Shown: positions 21,419 to 32,310 of the stretch, one piece after another
How positions within the stretch are numbered: position 1 is the stretch's first letter
Layout: every line of letters starts with the position of its first letter
NCBI RefSeq assembly: GCF_010093595.1
Contig: NW_022985451.1
Location: 567,956-631,955, forward strand
Length of the DNA stretch: 64,000 nt
Direction: 5' to 3'
DNA from: Mytilinidion resinicola
Lineage: Eukaryota > Ascomycota > Dothideomycetes > Mytilinidiales > Mytilinidiaceae
Position numbers and translations under genes: made by a program
Notes under the pieces: generated by a model
What the model was told of the DNA's origin: nothing
Seen by the model: the letters and a program-made list of their open reading frames with translations, nothing else
The model's database searches: none

Positions 21419-21612
21419 GACAACCTCTACCCAGCACCCAATCTCAATATTCAATAAACTTACGAGAAGTGTATCTGATCTTTGACTCCTTGTAGGTGAC
21501 CAGCAACCAGAGATGTGTGTTCTGAGATTGTTCAAGGGCGGTGTAGTGTCTGTGCTATGCAATTAGCCAACGAATCTCTCGATATTTCACTTATCTCCAC
21601 TTTGCTCCTCTG

Positions 21613-23121
21613 ATGCTCTCCATGTGCTCGCTTTGTCTACATCGACTCATTTCAATAACATGTTTAAAACTGATTCGTCCTATATTTAATGTGATAGTTA
21701 TGACAATCTTAGCAGGTTATGTTGTGATAGTTTCATCTACCATGAGACATTTTGTAAGAAACAGACCATCTATGCCAAATCAAACCAAGTTAGATATGAT
21801 AGTATCACTTTTCATCAGTACGCCGGCAATTTGCTGCTCTGCATACAGTGCCAAGACATCAGTTTGTTTAGACTGGAAAACGGAGAGCGCTCTAATGAGC
21901 TCAGTTTATGGTGGCTCGACCATCAACATAGCTGCCTCGTCTGCTGTTGATAGCAGCCAAGGCTGTTTCATGAAGCCACCCAATTTCAGCCGCGGACTTC
22001 GAGCTCGAATCACTGACGGTGGACGTGAAAGAATGCAGGACTTCCGGAGCTCAGAAGTCTACGATCTTTCCACTTTTCAAACTCATCTGGGATCCAGAGC
22101 GTGGGCACTACAAGAGAAAATGCTCCCGCCTCGAACGACACACTTCGGCGATCGAGGTGCCTTCCAGGAATGCAGGACGAACGTTGCCTCAGAGTACTTG
22201 CCAGATGGTTTTCCAAAACAGCTCGTCTCCCCACTTGTGCGTCGAAAGGGGAAATTCGAATGGCTGTGGCATCAGCTTGTACCGCTTTACTCTGCAGCAA
22301 ATCTGACGTTTGGAAAAGATAAACTACCGGCGCTGTCCGGAGTTGCAAGGCTTGGGTTCAATGAAACGGGTGATCAGTACCTTGCCGGGATGTGGAGGCG
22401 TCAAATTGAGGAACAGCTATGCTGGCGCCGGTGGAGACCCAAAACCACTTTGAAGCGACCGCCTTGGCGAGCACCGTCGTGGTCTTGGGCCTCTATCGAT
22501 GGAAGAGTGTCGTGGAGATCGGTGGAGCAAAGCAGCAGCCTAGAGAACGCGTACGCTCATGCCTTGGATGCTAGCACGACCCTATATGGTCACGATCCGT
22601 TCGGCCAAGTCTCTAGTGGAGTGGTCTGTCTTGCATGCTCTATTGTAGCCACCGGCTTTTTGGTTTCCTCAAAGACACCCAATAATTCGGAAGGGGAGGC
22701 CGGCGCTATTGTTGTGCTACGCACCGGCAATGAAGAGCAAGAGTTTCCCATCCAGAAGGATTGTTTAGACGACTTCGACGAGGAGAACAAGGTCCCAGTT
22801 CATCTTGTTCCTATTTTGGGTGGCACAACTGGCATGGGAACGTACCCAGAAGTCGGAGAAGTAATTGATGAGCTTGTGATTCAGGGTGTTGTGCTTCGAG
22901 GTACAAGCGTCACAAAAGGCGAGTTTTCTAGGATCGGATCGTTCAACTTCTACAAAGACAAAATGAGCGGCATAGCTCCCGAAGAAGGGGATGTCGAGTT
23001 TTACGAGCCTTTTCTGAAGGTGTTGAAAGAACACGGCACAGCGGCAGCTGAGGCTGCATGTGCTGAGATCATATCGAACTCCGAACATCCCCAGGAACGA
23101 TACGTTATCATCATCGTATAA
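21613..23121 (+). pseudogene. HET-domain protein, 5' eroded
   Basis: The second half is clearly of the heterokaryon-incompatibility family. It reads DWKTESALMSSVYGGSTINI, AASSAVDSSQGCF, GSRAWALQEKMLPPRTTHFG, LVPLYSAANLTFGKDKLPAL, DQYLAGMWRRQIEEQLCWRR and PPWRAPSWSWASIDG. These blocks lie downstream of the conserved HET start. The start itself (the ALSYCWG region and the WIDALCIIQ block) should precede DWKTES but is not readable in the open frame from 21613; LLLCIQCQD appears in another frame at about 21832-21855. The first 70 codons of the frame look like chance translation of AT-rich DNA. I read it as a gene that has lost its N-terminus by frameshift and mutation. The stop at 23121 looks genuine. 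Confidence 0.6.
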
Positions 23122-23307
23122 GAAAGAGGCTGGAAAGGGAAAAGAAGCAAAATAGTACGTATGATACAGATTAGGTGCGATATTTAAACTCGCACTATCG
23201 CACGAATGTTCATCGCTCCTATGTCTAAGATTTTGTATATGTACAAGAAGACGCTTACTATGGTAACGTTTGCTAAAGTACACGATTCAAGACAGTACTC
23301 CGAATAC

Positions 23308-24435
23308 CTACAAATCGTCAACAAGTGGGCTAAAGCCCTGCGCAGTCCCGATCTTATCCTCAAATCGGAACCGCAGCCGCTCTACAGCAGCACGATCCAG
23401 CATAAAATCCCTGAAAGCAGTGACGTTGGTGCCGGGCATATCGAAAATAGTAGGGTAACCGCTGGGTCCAGGAAGGTCGCGGCGCACGCTCCAGCCTGAA
23501 GCTTTCTGATATTCGTCGCTCAGCACGAAGTTGGTCAGCAGCTTCGCGCCTTCAGGGTGTGGCGCGTCGGCGAAGATAGCACCAGTCTGTGGCCAGCTGA
23601 CGAATTGGCCCTTAGTGGGGAATGATATGTTGAGGCTTCCAGAGGAGGCAAGGCCGATTTCGGAGGTGAAGGTTGCGCCGTAAACGTTGTTCAAGCTGGG
23701 GGAGAGGAGTGTAGAAGGCGTGGCAGTTCCACGGACCCAGTGAGGGTTTTGTGCTATCAGGTCGTCGAACCATTCCCAGCCATACTGCTTGATGCTATGG
23801 ACTATGGTCAGCATATAGCGACAACCGAGCGGTCGAAGGTTTAGTACTCACATCAGGTCAAATTGGAATGCAACGGCGTCGTCATCGTTGGGGTATGTGA
23901 GCGCTAGCTTATCCTTGAACGCAGGCTTGAGATAGTCTGTATACTCTTTCGGCGCGCTCGCTGCGTCGATTTTATCCGTATTCCAGATGTTGGACCAGAA
24001 GAGGATAAACACGCCATAGTATGCGCCATCACTGTCCTTGAACTCATCAAATATGTTCTTGAACTCTAGAGGCTGGTAGTTCAGCAGCGCATTTTGGCTC
24101 TTCCATCTAGGGAAATCGTGAAGAGATTGAAGGAAAGTGGCGTCAACGTAAAGATTCTTTGCGGCGAGCTGCTCATCGATCCTACCATCGTGGTACTTGG
24201 ATAAGTCTACCGTGAGGTTCAAGGTAATGTCCGGGAAGCGGGCTTCGAATGCGTCTTTCAGCTTGTTTTGTTGATCCTTTTCATCTCCACCCGCCCATAG
24301 GGTTACGACGCCGCCTTCTGCCTTCGCAGCTTCGTAGATCTGATCTAGAGATCTGGTTTCAACCTCGCGATGGCAGTAGCCCCCGGATACCACCAAGGCG
24401 CCAATGAGAAAGGCTAGCGTAGAAAGAGAATGCAT
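23308..24435 (-). CDS. Secreted ABC-type solute-binding protein (bacterial family 1-like)
   Basis: A protein of about 355 residues with a signal peptide (MHSLSTLAFLIGALVVSGGY), so likely secreted. The body resembles bacterial extracellular solute-binding proteins of the Fe3+/thiamine-type transport systems: SLDQIYEAAKAEGGVVTLW, DAFEARFPDITLNLTV, ATFLQSLHDFPRWKSQ, YGVFILFWSNIWNTDKI, DYLKPAFKDKLALTYP, GAIFADAPHPEGAKLLTNFV, LSDEYQKASGWSVRRDLP. One intron (about 23793-23850) joins FDLI to IKQYGWEWFDDL in frame. The protein stands alone: no ABC permease or ATPase gene is nearby, as expected in a fungus. Such genes in filamentous fungi are usually explained by ancient transfer from bacteria; that is inference. 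The ligand is unknown. Confidence 0.8.
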
Positions 24436-25336
24436 GAATGAAAGATATGGTGAAGGCCAGGTAATAGGATTTATCTACCTAATGTGGTGGAGGATTATGG
24501 AGTTTATATGAGGAATATAGCAAGTCCACCAAGCCATCCCATGAACACCCAACACAGAGACTCGAGTCGAGTATGATCTTACAAATGCCGATTGTCAATA
24601 CTTTGAAGCTGTCTGTGCGAGTGCGGGTCGATTCCGCAGCATACAAATGATCTCTGCCAAGACGAAGGAGTCGTGCTTACGAAGTATTGGAAACTAAAGT
24701 GGATCTTGCCAAAACGCTAAGGCCATCCGAATTACCGAACAGTACTCACATCAAGAGCTGCCTCACCAGAACTTATGTTTCCCATTGACGCTGACGAATA
24801 GTGTTATACTTTTTACATGAAACGTCTCGTTGCGAGATCGCCGTTGGTGACGCCGAATGGGTACAGGCCGCTTTCTAGTGTGGACTTGCAGGGATTGACC
24901 GTCCGAGATTTGGACATAAAAGGGAGACTTCCAGGACTCGAAAAAGTCGCTATGGAAAAGCAAAAGCAAATCCGCATACAGGTAACACAGAGTCGCAATG
25001 CTCGTGGGCGGGTGCTTGGTAGATTTTACTGTCGGATGTTCAGAATATTTCATATTAAATACCCGTGTACTTTGAGAAGGTCAACTACTACAAACTTTTT
25101 TTTCGAGTTGGCTCGTGCTACCTGTAGGTGAATCGGGAGGGGTGCTACTACGCTATTTGGTTTGCTAGATGTTGATTTGTTGCCGATTGTGCCTGCGCTC
25201 ACCACGACTGAGACAGGCAGACTTGACGAGGAACCTGACTTAAGAAGGATCGGTTGCGACAGATGAGAGCAATGAAGATATGGACGCTATACCCGGAAAT
25301 TCTTACAAAGGACCCTGCATAATTATATCATTAGAG
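24436..25336. other. Intergenic, no gene seen
   Basis: Upstream of the solute-binding protein and downstream of the zinc-finger relic. A short open frame at 24817-25131 shows no family resemblance and is not called. Confidence 0.4.
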
Positions 25337-25380
25337 TTATCGCTTGTCTCGCCCGTCGCGTTTTCTGATATATCCTGATC

Positions 25381-26573
25381 CTATGCCAGTGCTGCGCTTG
25401 CTGCCGCTGCCGCTGCTTGACACCTTTTTGTTGCCATATACAAAGCCGTTTGCAGCCGAGCTGGGGCAGCCTTGCAGATTGGACATGTGGCTGGGCTCAT
25501 GGGAGGAGGCTTTGCTTTTGCGGCTGAGGCGGGTTGAGCAAAGCGTCTGGAGTGGTAGCCGCTTGTGTTGCTGGTGCTGGCGCGGCGGCGGCCGCCGCCC
25601 TGCACGTGTTCTCACATTGGTGTCGTAGTAGGTTACGTTCAAGGACTTCTTGCTTACATGGGACATGCAATTGGGTGCCATCGTAGTGGAGGTTGCGCAT
25701 CTGCAGTCAACTCGGATGGAGACTGGGCGTCTTTCAGTGCTGCTGCCGCAGCAGCAGCAGCCTGGCACATTTTCGTCCTGTAGTGCTGGGCCAGCAAACA
25801 TCGTTTTGATACTGTTATTCCGCAGATCGTACACGTGGCGGGGAGCCTTGATGGCGCTCTGGGGTTTCTCTTGGTCTGCTGAGAGGGCAAGGAAACTGTA
25901 GTTGGCTCGGATGGTAGGATCCCTATAGTCGGATGGCAGGGCGATCCTCGTTGCTTGCCATTGTAATACATCTCTTTCCACGTTGATGCTTCTTCAAACA
26001 TTGTGTAGCGACTTCCAGCCCGCAGATTAAACATTCAACTATAGGATATAGCATGTCTATAGTTAGTGTAGTAATGTCCATACTTGGCAGTGTGGCTTGG
26101 AGGTAGAACGTTAGGACTAGTATTGCTGCTCTCTCGCTGTTGCAGTATCCCCGCGAAAAAGAATTTGTCGAGGGCTGTGTCATCGCCGCCTGGGTCAGGC
26201 TGTAACATCTGTATCTAGCGCTCTCCAACAAAAAACTGCAGGGTTGAATGGCAGCAGCGCACATGCTCCGTTGAGTTGCAGGGGTAAGGCGGTTGGAAGC
26301 TTCTTCTCGTTTCGCAACCTGTATACCATGTGCCACCTTATGTGTCTCAGCATAATATAGGATTTCGAGAGACTCGAGATAGGGCGGCCTTTGGGGGTAG
26401 CTTGGAGGTGTTGAGAACACTAAGCGTATGATTGTTAGCAGGAGCTTCCGGGTATAGGGAAGATACGTCCTATTGCTGGCATCAGGTATATCTAACAGTA
26501 ACTGCGAATGAACATGTACTAAGTTGCCGGGTAGTGCTGATTTAGTAATATAATATGGGCTGTGGTTGTCCAT
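25381..26573 (-). pseudogene. Decayed array of C2HC-like fingers with Ala-rich linkers
   Basis: Read on the minus strand, four related segments follow one another. They are CLICGLEVATQCLKKH..KRC (about 26030-25960), CTICGITVSKRCLLAQH..KMC (about 25840-25770), a third around CKQEVLERNLLRHQ..TC (about 25665-25610), and CPICKAAPARLQTALY..KRC (about 25490-25420). The shared spacing is CxxC-x7-(C/N/Q)-x3-4-H-x5-C; in the fourth the His is Tyr. Fingers 2 to 4 are followed by poly-Ala or Ala/Pro runs encoded by GCN repeats. Successive fingers lie in different reading frames, and no canonical introns obviously reconcile them. I therefore read a degenerate gene. I do not recognise the family. An alternative is that only one finger-bearing exon is real and the rest is microsatellite expansion. 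Confidence 0.4.
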
Positions 26574-26599
26574 CTCAATATCAGTGGGGTATATCGATT

Positions 26600-27948
26600 G
26601 GGGAGGCGCAGGAGTGGAGAGCGAGCTGGCCGGCGATGAGGTCCTTGAGCTGGCTAGTGATGAGCCGCTTGAGCTGGCTCATAGCATCAATGAATTAGGC
26701 TTAGGAGTTGGCGTAATGAATTTCGACGTGAGTTGAAGCGCCTTTAGGTTGCTGAGTGGAGCAGATATGAGAGACTGCAGTGGTGAGGTGTGCGACGAGG
26801 GGTGAGGTGTGCGGCAAGGGAGCCTAATGAGACGAATGGAATGATAGCAATGAAGACTCATGGCAGTAAAGAAAATCTGGTGCTAAGGCTTCAGAGCGGA
26901 GCTATTTCTATGCTAAATTAAAGGGAGCCCTTGGTATGTACATGAGCAAGACATCAAATACAATCTGTTCGTGGCATCAAAGAGAGCGGCTGAGATAGCC
27001 AGGATGATCTTGGCTACGCCGTGAGATTCTAGAGAAAAAGGTTATATAAATCAAAGAGGGGAAGGATCTATAATCTTGAAGCAAGGAAATTCAGATGATT
27101 CAAAGATGTATCTTCATGATTTTGATCCTACCGATAGACATACTTTCCTCCCCAATCTTGAGTGTCACGATCGTCACACTCGTGGAGATGTAGTAAAGTT
27201 TAGAGCACCGGCTTTCGAATCGTGCTAGAGCACATGCTTGAGTGAATTTCCTCGCTATGAAGGGTGCAATGTTGAATGATGGTCGCGGTGCTTCTGCTTG
27301 GAGTTCTACCGGCGCTCAAGTTTCGCCGAGCTCCGAACTCGATCATATCGAGCCCTGTCTTACGGTGCCCGTCGGCTTCCGTAATGTCTGCCTCTCGGGA
27401 AGATGAAACGTTTCGAAACCCACGGCTGGTAATGATTCATAGATCTACAGTACTAGATACAGGTTTTGAATCACATCCCGAAGAGTCGGAACTCCGGGAG
27501 CACCGAGTCGGAAAGCCTCCACGTCATGTCACAAGCGTCAGAGCCATTTGTTTCATGAACTTCAATCATTCTGTTTAGAGCAGGCTACATAACACAAGCG
27601 TGCTCACATAGCGCTCCGCCACCTCGTCTGCATAGTAACTCGGAACCAACATACACCGTCAGATAGGTGTGTAATCAGTAGCTTCATCAAGGAGTGAACA
27701 GGAGCCAAACAGCTCCCCAAAACCGGCTCCACGGAGAAACCTCGATATTGTACCTCCAAACTCCGCCTGCCCCCGAGCCGGACCAAAGGAAAAATGGGAG
27801 TATCAAAAGTGAGTGTGACGAAATCAAAGGGGGTGTATGTAATATAAGTATGCACAAGAAAGTTCTGCTGGCGTATTGGGCAAAATCTGGGCCGAATATC
27901 TGCCAGTCCATCCAAGGATCCAGTCCTGTCGAGAGTTTGCATCGTGCT
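26600..27948. other. Gene-poor stretch, nothing recognised
   Basis: About 1.3 kb with low-complexity GAGCTGGC repeats near 26620-26680 (AGCTGGCxxGTGATGAG units). No conserved coding segment was seen. Confidence 0.4.
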
Positions 27949-28800
27949 TTAGATCCAGGCCGTTGGCGCAGCAAGGTATCGGGTTTCAAACAAGCTGTTG
28001 AAGAGCGGTTGAATCTCGCTGAAGTAGTCTGTAGCGCGGAATTTGGCGAGGCCGAGTTTGGCTATGACGGCCATGTCTTCCTCCATTTCCGCGTCCCGGA
28101 CGACGCCGCCGAATTCTTCGGCGACTTCGTTGAGTTGCTCCAGCTCCTTTCCGAACGGGTGTTCATCAGGAGTGTTCTTGAACATGTCTAGTGACGTCCG
28201 TTGTTCGCACGATGATCGAGTAGAGTCCCTGGTGTGGATGCTGCTCGGTGGCTTCATGTTTTGCAACGAACGCTTGTTTGCAATACGCTCGTGGGCACGC
28301 TTGCTGTGAGAGAGTGCCCGCTGCGGGATCGCTGGGCTTGACAGAGTTGCAGCAACAGCAGGCATGGAGTCCATGGATTCGGTCTTGCGAATCACCTTGC
28401 TAGAGGATATGGACTCGCGTGTAGCGTTTGCTGGCGGAAAGTAACATGACAGGTGGTTTGGCTCCGGTGAAGTTGGCGACGAGCCCACGGAAGACGCATC
28501 GGTGAGTGTTTCGCGGGAATGATTCGACGAAGAACGAGATCTAGTTGTAGACGTAGTGTGATCAGAGTCGTCGCCGGACAAGTTTGTTGACGTTGAACCG
28601 TTCGAGGCATGTCGCATGGTCGCGATATCCGGCGCATTGTAGGATAGCATGTTCGTCGTTGAGATTAAAGCGACTGGCATCGAGATCTTTTTCCTGTCGA
28701 TGTGTTGGCCAGGGTTTCTTGCGCTCGCTGAACGAGTCGGCGCTGCCTGAGAAGCATCTGTGCGTCGCATGCGCTTTGTCATAGCACGGGCGAGAGACAT
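27949..28800 (-). CDS. Conserved Ser/Thr-rich fungal protein of unknown function
   Basis: A single-exon protein of 283 residues. The N-terminus is basic (MSLARAMTKRMRRTDASQAA). The middle is Ser/Thr-rich and probably disordered (DHTTSTTRSRSSSNHSRET; SSVGSSPTSPEPNHLSCYFP). The C-terminal third is more ordered, with KRAHERIANKRSLQNMK, EHPFGKELEQLNEVAEEFGG and TDYFSEIQPLFNSLFETRYL. Codon use and the long uninterrupted frame favour a real gene. I recognise it only as a type of protein found in related fungi. No catalytic motif, signal peptide or membrane segment is present. Serine-rich stretches with SP/TP sites suggest phosphorylation, which is inference. Confidence 0.7.
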   Translation of the reverse strand: MSLARAMTKRMRRTDASQAAPTRSASARNPGQHIDRKKISMPVALISTTNMLSYNAPDIATMRHASNGSTSTNLSGDDSDHTTSTTRSRSSSNHSRETLTDASSVGSSPTSPEPNHLSCYFPPANATRESISSSKVIRKTESMDSMPAVAATLSSPAIPQRALSHSKRAHERIANKRSLQNMKPPSSIHTRDSTRSSCEQRTSLDMFKNTPDEHPFGKELEQLNEVAEEFGGVVRDAEMEEDMAVIAKLGLAKFRATDYFSEIQPLFNSLFETRYLAAPTAWI

Positions 28801-30374
28801 GGTGACGTTGCTCGAAAGCCGTGAGTTTATTTGGTTAGAGAGCTGTGGAATATCCGGGAGAAAGGGCCGGCGAGGAGAAGGATCGTGTTCTGCCGAGCGA
28901 AAGGAATGCGGGGACGGTGAAGTCAGTCACGGGTAAATTGGCGAAGAGCGGACAAGGTCGATTGGAGCGCAACACCGGACGTAGTGACTCCCTTGTCTTC
29001 GTGGGCGTTGTTTGCGCAAGGACGAGGGCGACTTGATCAAGACGGATTTGACCCGGTGCGATGTCGGTGTGACTGTATGTATGCTGGCGACGCGCTGCGT
29101 GATACCGTGCGGGTGTGGATGATGCTTCGGAGAGCGATCTGATGACGATGTAACCCCGAAAGGTCTGTATGATGGAAACGGCTGACTAGCAGCGGCGAAA
29201 AGAGTGAAAGAGTGAATGTAGCCAGCTATCGTAAGGAGCGAACAGCCGCAAGGGAGTGTGATACAGCAGAAGAGATGAAGAGCGTGGGAGAGAGACTTTG
29301 AAGGGGGAAAACTCAGCCGGGACAAGAGCACAAAGCGGGCCAGGTCCAGCTCAAAGCGCCCTCCAGTCCGCCTCCCACGCTACGAGCACACCCAATCATT
29401 CCCCTGCAGCTCGAAGCCGAGCCTACCAGCGCACGCCAACACGTTACAGAACAGCCCGGGGGGGCCCTGCTGTCTCCAGCAAACACTGCGCTGTTTCGAC
29501 TTGAGCGAAACAGCCTATTCACGGCCTCCATCACCAGTCGACGCGCCATGCTGCAAAGCCTCAGTTCCGCCCTCAGCACGTGGAAGATCCTGTGTTGGGA
29601 TAGAATAGGAGAGGGCCGGCGTGGGCGACGGGACCATGGCTGAAGGCCACCGGACAGTTGCCACTCCATGAACACCCGTACCTAGACCTTAATTCATGGA
29701 CGGCACTTCGTCCACCCTCCCTCGCTGCGTCACCAGCACCTCAGACCGATTTGGCTCTAATGTGTTGCTCACGACTCGTGGATTGGCTGGTCTGACTCTC
29801 ACGGCATGCTGGGTGCTGGACGAGACTCCCTATCACCTTTTCTCGGCACGATGGGCTGTTTCGAAACGCTCTGCGGCAGTCCCTACTTTTAGCCGCCGTG
29901 CTACCGAACACGCGTCGAAGCAGCCCCAGAAATCGAAACAGCGTCGAAGCCTATCTTGAGAACTGCCGTCTGCCGTCTGACGTCTGACCTACCAGCCCAT
30001 GCCATCTGCATGCGTTCTGCAACTTAAGCGCCTCTTGACTTCGCTTCTTGGGAAGATGGTTAGTTGCGTTCATGCGGGAAAGCTTCTATGCGCACAAGCG
30101 CAGCAGCGTCAGCGGCAATAGTGGCGAAGCTGGTGATAGGTTACGATTCATCAGTATCCAACTCCATCATTCACCGGCGGAGCAAGACAAATAGCCGACA
30201 GTCTGGGTCCAAGTTGTCCATGAGGTTCAGCATGCGGCTCGATGTTCTGCTTTAATTTTGGTCGCTATTCGCAACGGCGAGGGTATTGTAGCCTACTGAT
30301 ACAAAGAAGTGAGACCTAGTCGACTGAAAGACAACGCCTGCTCTTTGACAACGAGCTTGCGAGTCTCGACGAAC
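28801..30374. other. Intergenic, 1.6 kb, no gene seen
   Basis: Between the 5' end of the Ser/Thr-rich gene and the 3' end of PWP1. Several short frames exist but none resembles a known protein. Probably long 5' leader and promoter sequence. Confidence 0.4.
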
Positions 30375-32127
30375 TTATTCTTCCATTGACTCCCATCCCT
30401 CTGCTCCTGCTTCCTCCCCACTAGCCTCTTCTTCGTCTTCACCCTCTTCCGAATCCGAATCAGTATCCTCTTCCTGAAGTCCAACCAGCCGCTCCTTCAC
30501 TTCTCCGTTTGCCGGAGCGATTTTTGTCGCGAATGCAGCACGGACAGCCGCGTTGGTCGAAGTGTCCCAAATTTGCACTGAGCCTTTACTTCCAGCCACA
30601 GCAAGCCTGAAACCTACCTCCTTGTCGGGTCCAAAAGTCGTCGAGAAGACTTTACCAACGTCCAAGTTGCGTGAAACCACCATAGATGGTCCACTGGCTT
30701 GAATATTCCATAGCTTGACTGTCTTGTCGGTTGATCCAGTAGCCAAGAAACCCGGTATGATCGGGTTGATATCAAATGATGATATTGATTCGTCGTGTGC
30801 CTGCAATGTCCAGATTGGTTTGCTTTTAGATGGCTGTGTTGGAGCTAGCCGGGCGTCGTGGTAGTGTATAACGCCGTTTTCAGTGGAAACCTTGATGCTT
30901 GTCAGCATGATTAGATCAAAGAGAGGAAGTAGCTTTCATACATAGAAGAAGTTCGGATCATGCGGATCCCACCTCACGGTCTCAACATCGCTTTCGACCC
31001 CCCATCGTGGTGCTTTTGCGTCTGGAGCTCGCATATCCGCTGCCACTACCGTCCTGTCGTAACTGCCACTCAGTAGGACCGTAGACTCTTTCGGATGCCA
31101 TGCTAACGAGCAGACCTTGTCAGTGTGATATGAGTATGACTTTGCGCACTTCGCAGTGTTGAGATCCCACAGCTTCACCGTCTTATCTGCTGACGCTGAA
31201 GCTAGCAGATTGCGATGGTGTCGGTTTGCAGCTAGTGACAGCACAGCGTCTACGTGGTAGTCATCGTTCACCTTCTTCGACTTCTTCTTCCGCTTCTTTT
31301 TTGGGTTGTCAGCCTTGTTCCCGTCCTGAGCGCCTTGTCCAAGAACAGCATTGGGGTACATGCAATCGACTGTGTCAAGATCCCATAGCTCGATGTCTGG
31401 ATCCATGGTGCCGATAGCAACGGTATTGCCCTGACCATTTTTGCTGCCATCCGGCTTGCCGACTGGTATATTCACCCATTCTACAGCTAGCGGGATTGCT
31501 GGGAGCATTATGTCGTGGTGAACGTATAGATTATCTGCCTCGTCCTCATACACGTAGACCTCCAGATGAGCCACCTCATCTTCTATCCTCGCGGCTAGAA
31601 CCAGGTTATCCGTCGCAAGGATTTGTAAGTCTTCTCGGTCGTCATCTTCATCATCATCTTGGCCTGGCATTGTGATGTATGGGTCTTCCTCATTTGATTC
31701 GTGGTACACCAAGGATTTGAGATTTCCGGCATTGCCAAACATAGCCATTGTGTCCATGCCGTCTTCTTGATCCTTGTGGTCATCATCGTCGTAGTGCTCG
31801 AGGTCGTACTCCTTGAGGTCGTCATCTGCCTCCCTGCGGTGATATAATTAGAAAGGCCGATTTAGATTTTGTAATAGGAACATACTCGTGCGACTTAGGT
31901 TCTTTCTTTGCACCTGAAGACTTTGAGGGCTTAGAACTTGTGTCATCTTTTTCCGTGGCCTCGTTCCCAGCTTTTTGGGCTTCTTCGAGGTCCTCTTTTG
32001 CGTCTTCTATCTGCAGTTCGGCAAGCTTTGCTATGCGCTCGTATTCTTCTTCGTCGAATACATATTTGTTCGGAAAGGGCGCCGCAAATCCACGAGGCAC
32101 CCAAGTCGTAGCTGTTATCATAGACAT
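30375..32127 (-). CDS. PWP1: WD40 protein PWP1, ribosome biogenesis
   Basis: Periodic tryptophan protein 1, a nucleolar WD40-repeat protein needed for large-subunit pre-rRNA processing. The start is ATG at 32127 (MSMITATTWVPRGFAAPFP), since the family begins with ITATTWVPRG. An acidic N-terminal region follows (DDDLKEYDLEHYDDDD). The first repeats contain TVAIGTMDPDIELWDLDTVD, then a basic insert (PKKKRKKKSKK) and VDAVLSLAANRHHRNLLASA joined to SADKTVKLWDL. Later repeats hold VCSLAWHPKESTVLLSGSYD and FLATGSTDKTVKLWNIQ. The C-terminus is a long acidic tail (DTDSDSEEGEDEEE) ending at 30375. Two introns lie near 31836-31885 and 30905-30945. Length is about 550 residues, normal for the family. 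It is divergent from PRP16 across a 183-bp promoter. Confidence 0.9.
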
Positions 32128-32310
32128 GGTGAAAGGTGTCCTCCAGTGTGGAGGGGGTGCGCTGCGATGTCGAAATGTCCCGCCAAAAAATAATTTGAGG
32201 CGCGCTTTTGGCCCCACAATTCCATTTGCTTGGCAAAGATCGAGGCAACTTCACCGCCGCATAAACCTCAACATCACCACTTTCTACATACATACCCCAC
32301 TGGAGCCATC
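32128..32310. promoter_or_regulatory. Bidirectional promoter between PWP1 and PRP16
   Basis: Only 183 bp separate the start codons of two divergent RNA-processing genes. It contains AAAAAATAATTTGAGG and GC-rich blocks. Shared control of ribosome and spliceosome factors is plausible, but no specific site was identified. Confidence 0.5.

Noticed and set aside
27694..28191. Forward frame overlapping the Ser/Thr-rich gene
   Set aside because: It is the antisense shadow of a better-supported minus-strand gene.
29298..29675. Overlapping frames on both strands upstream of the Ser/Thr-rich gene
   Set aside because: Compositional frames without conserved motifs; the region reads as promoter and leader.
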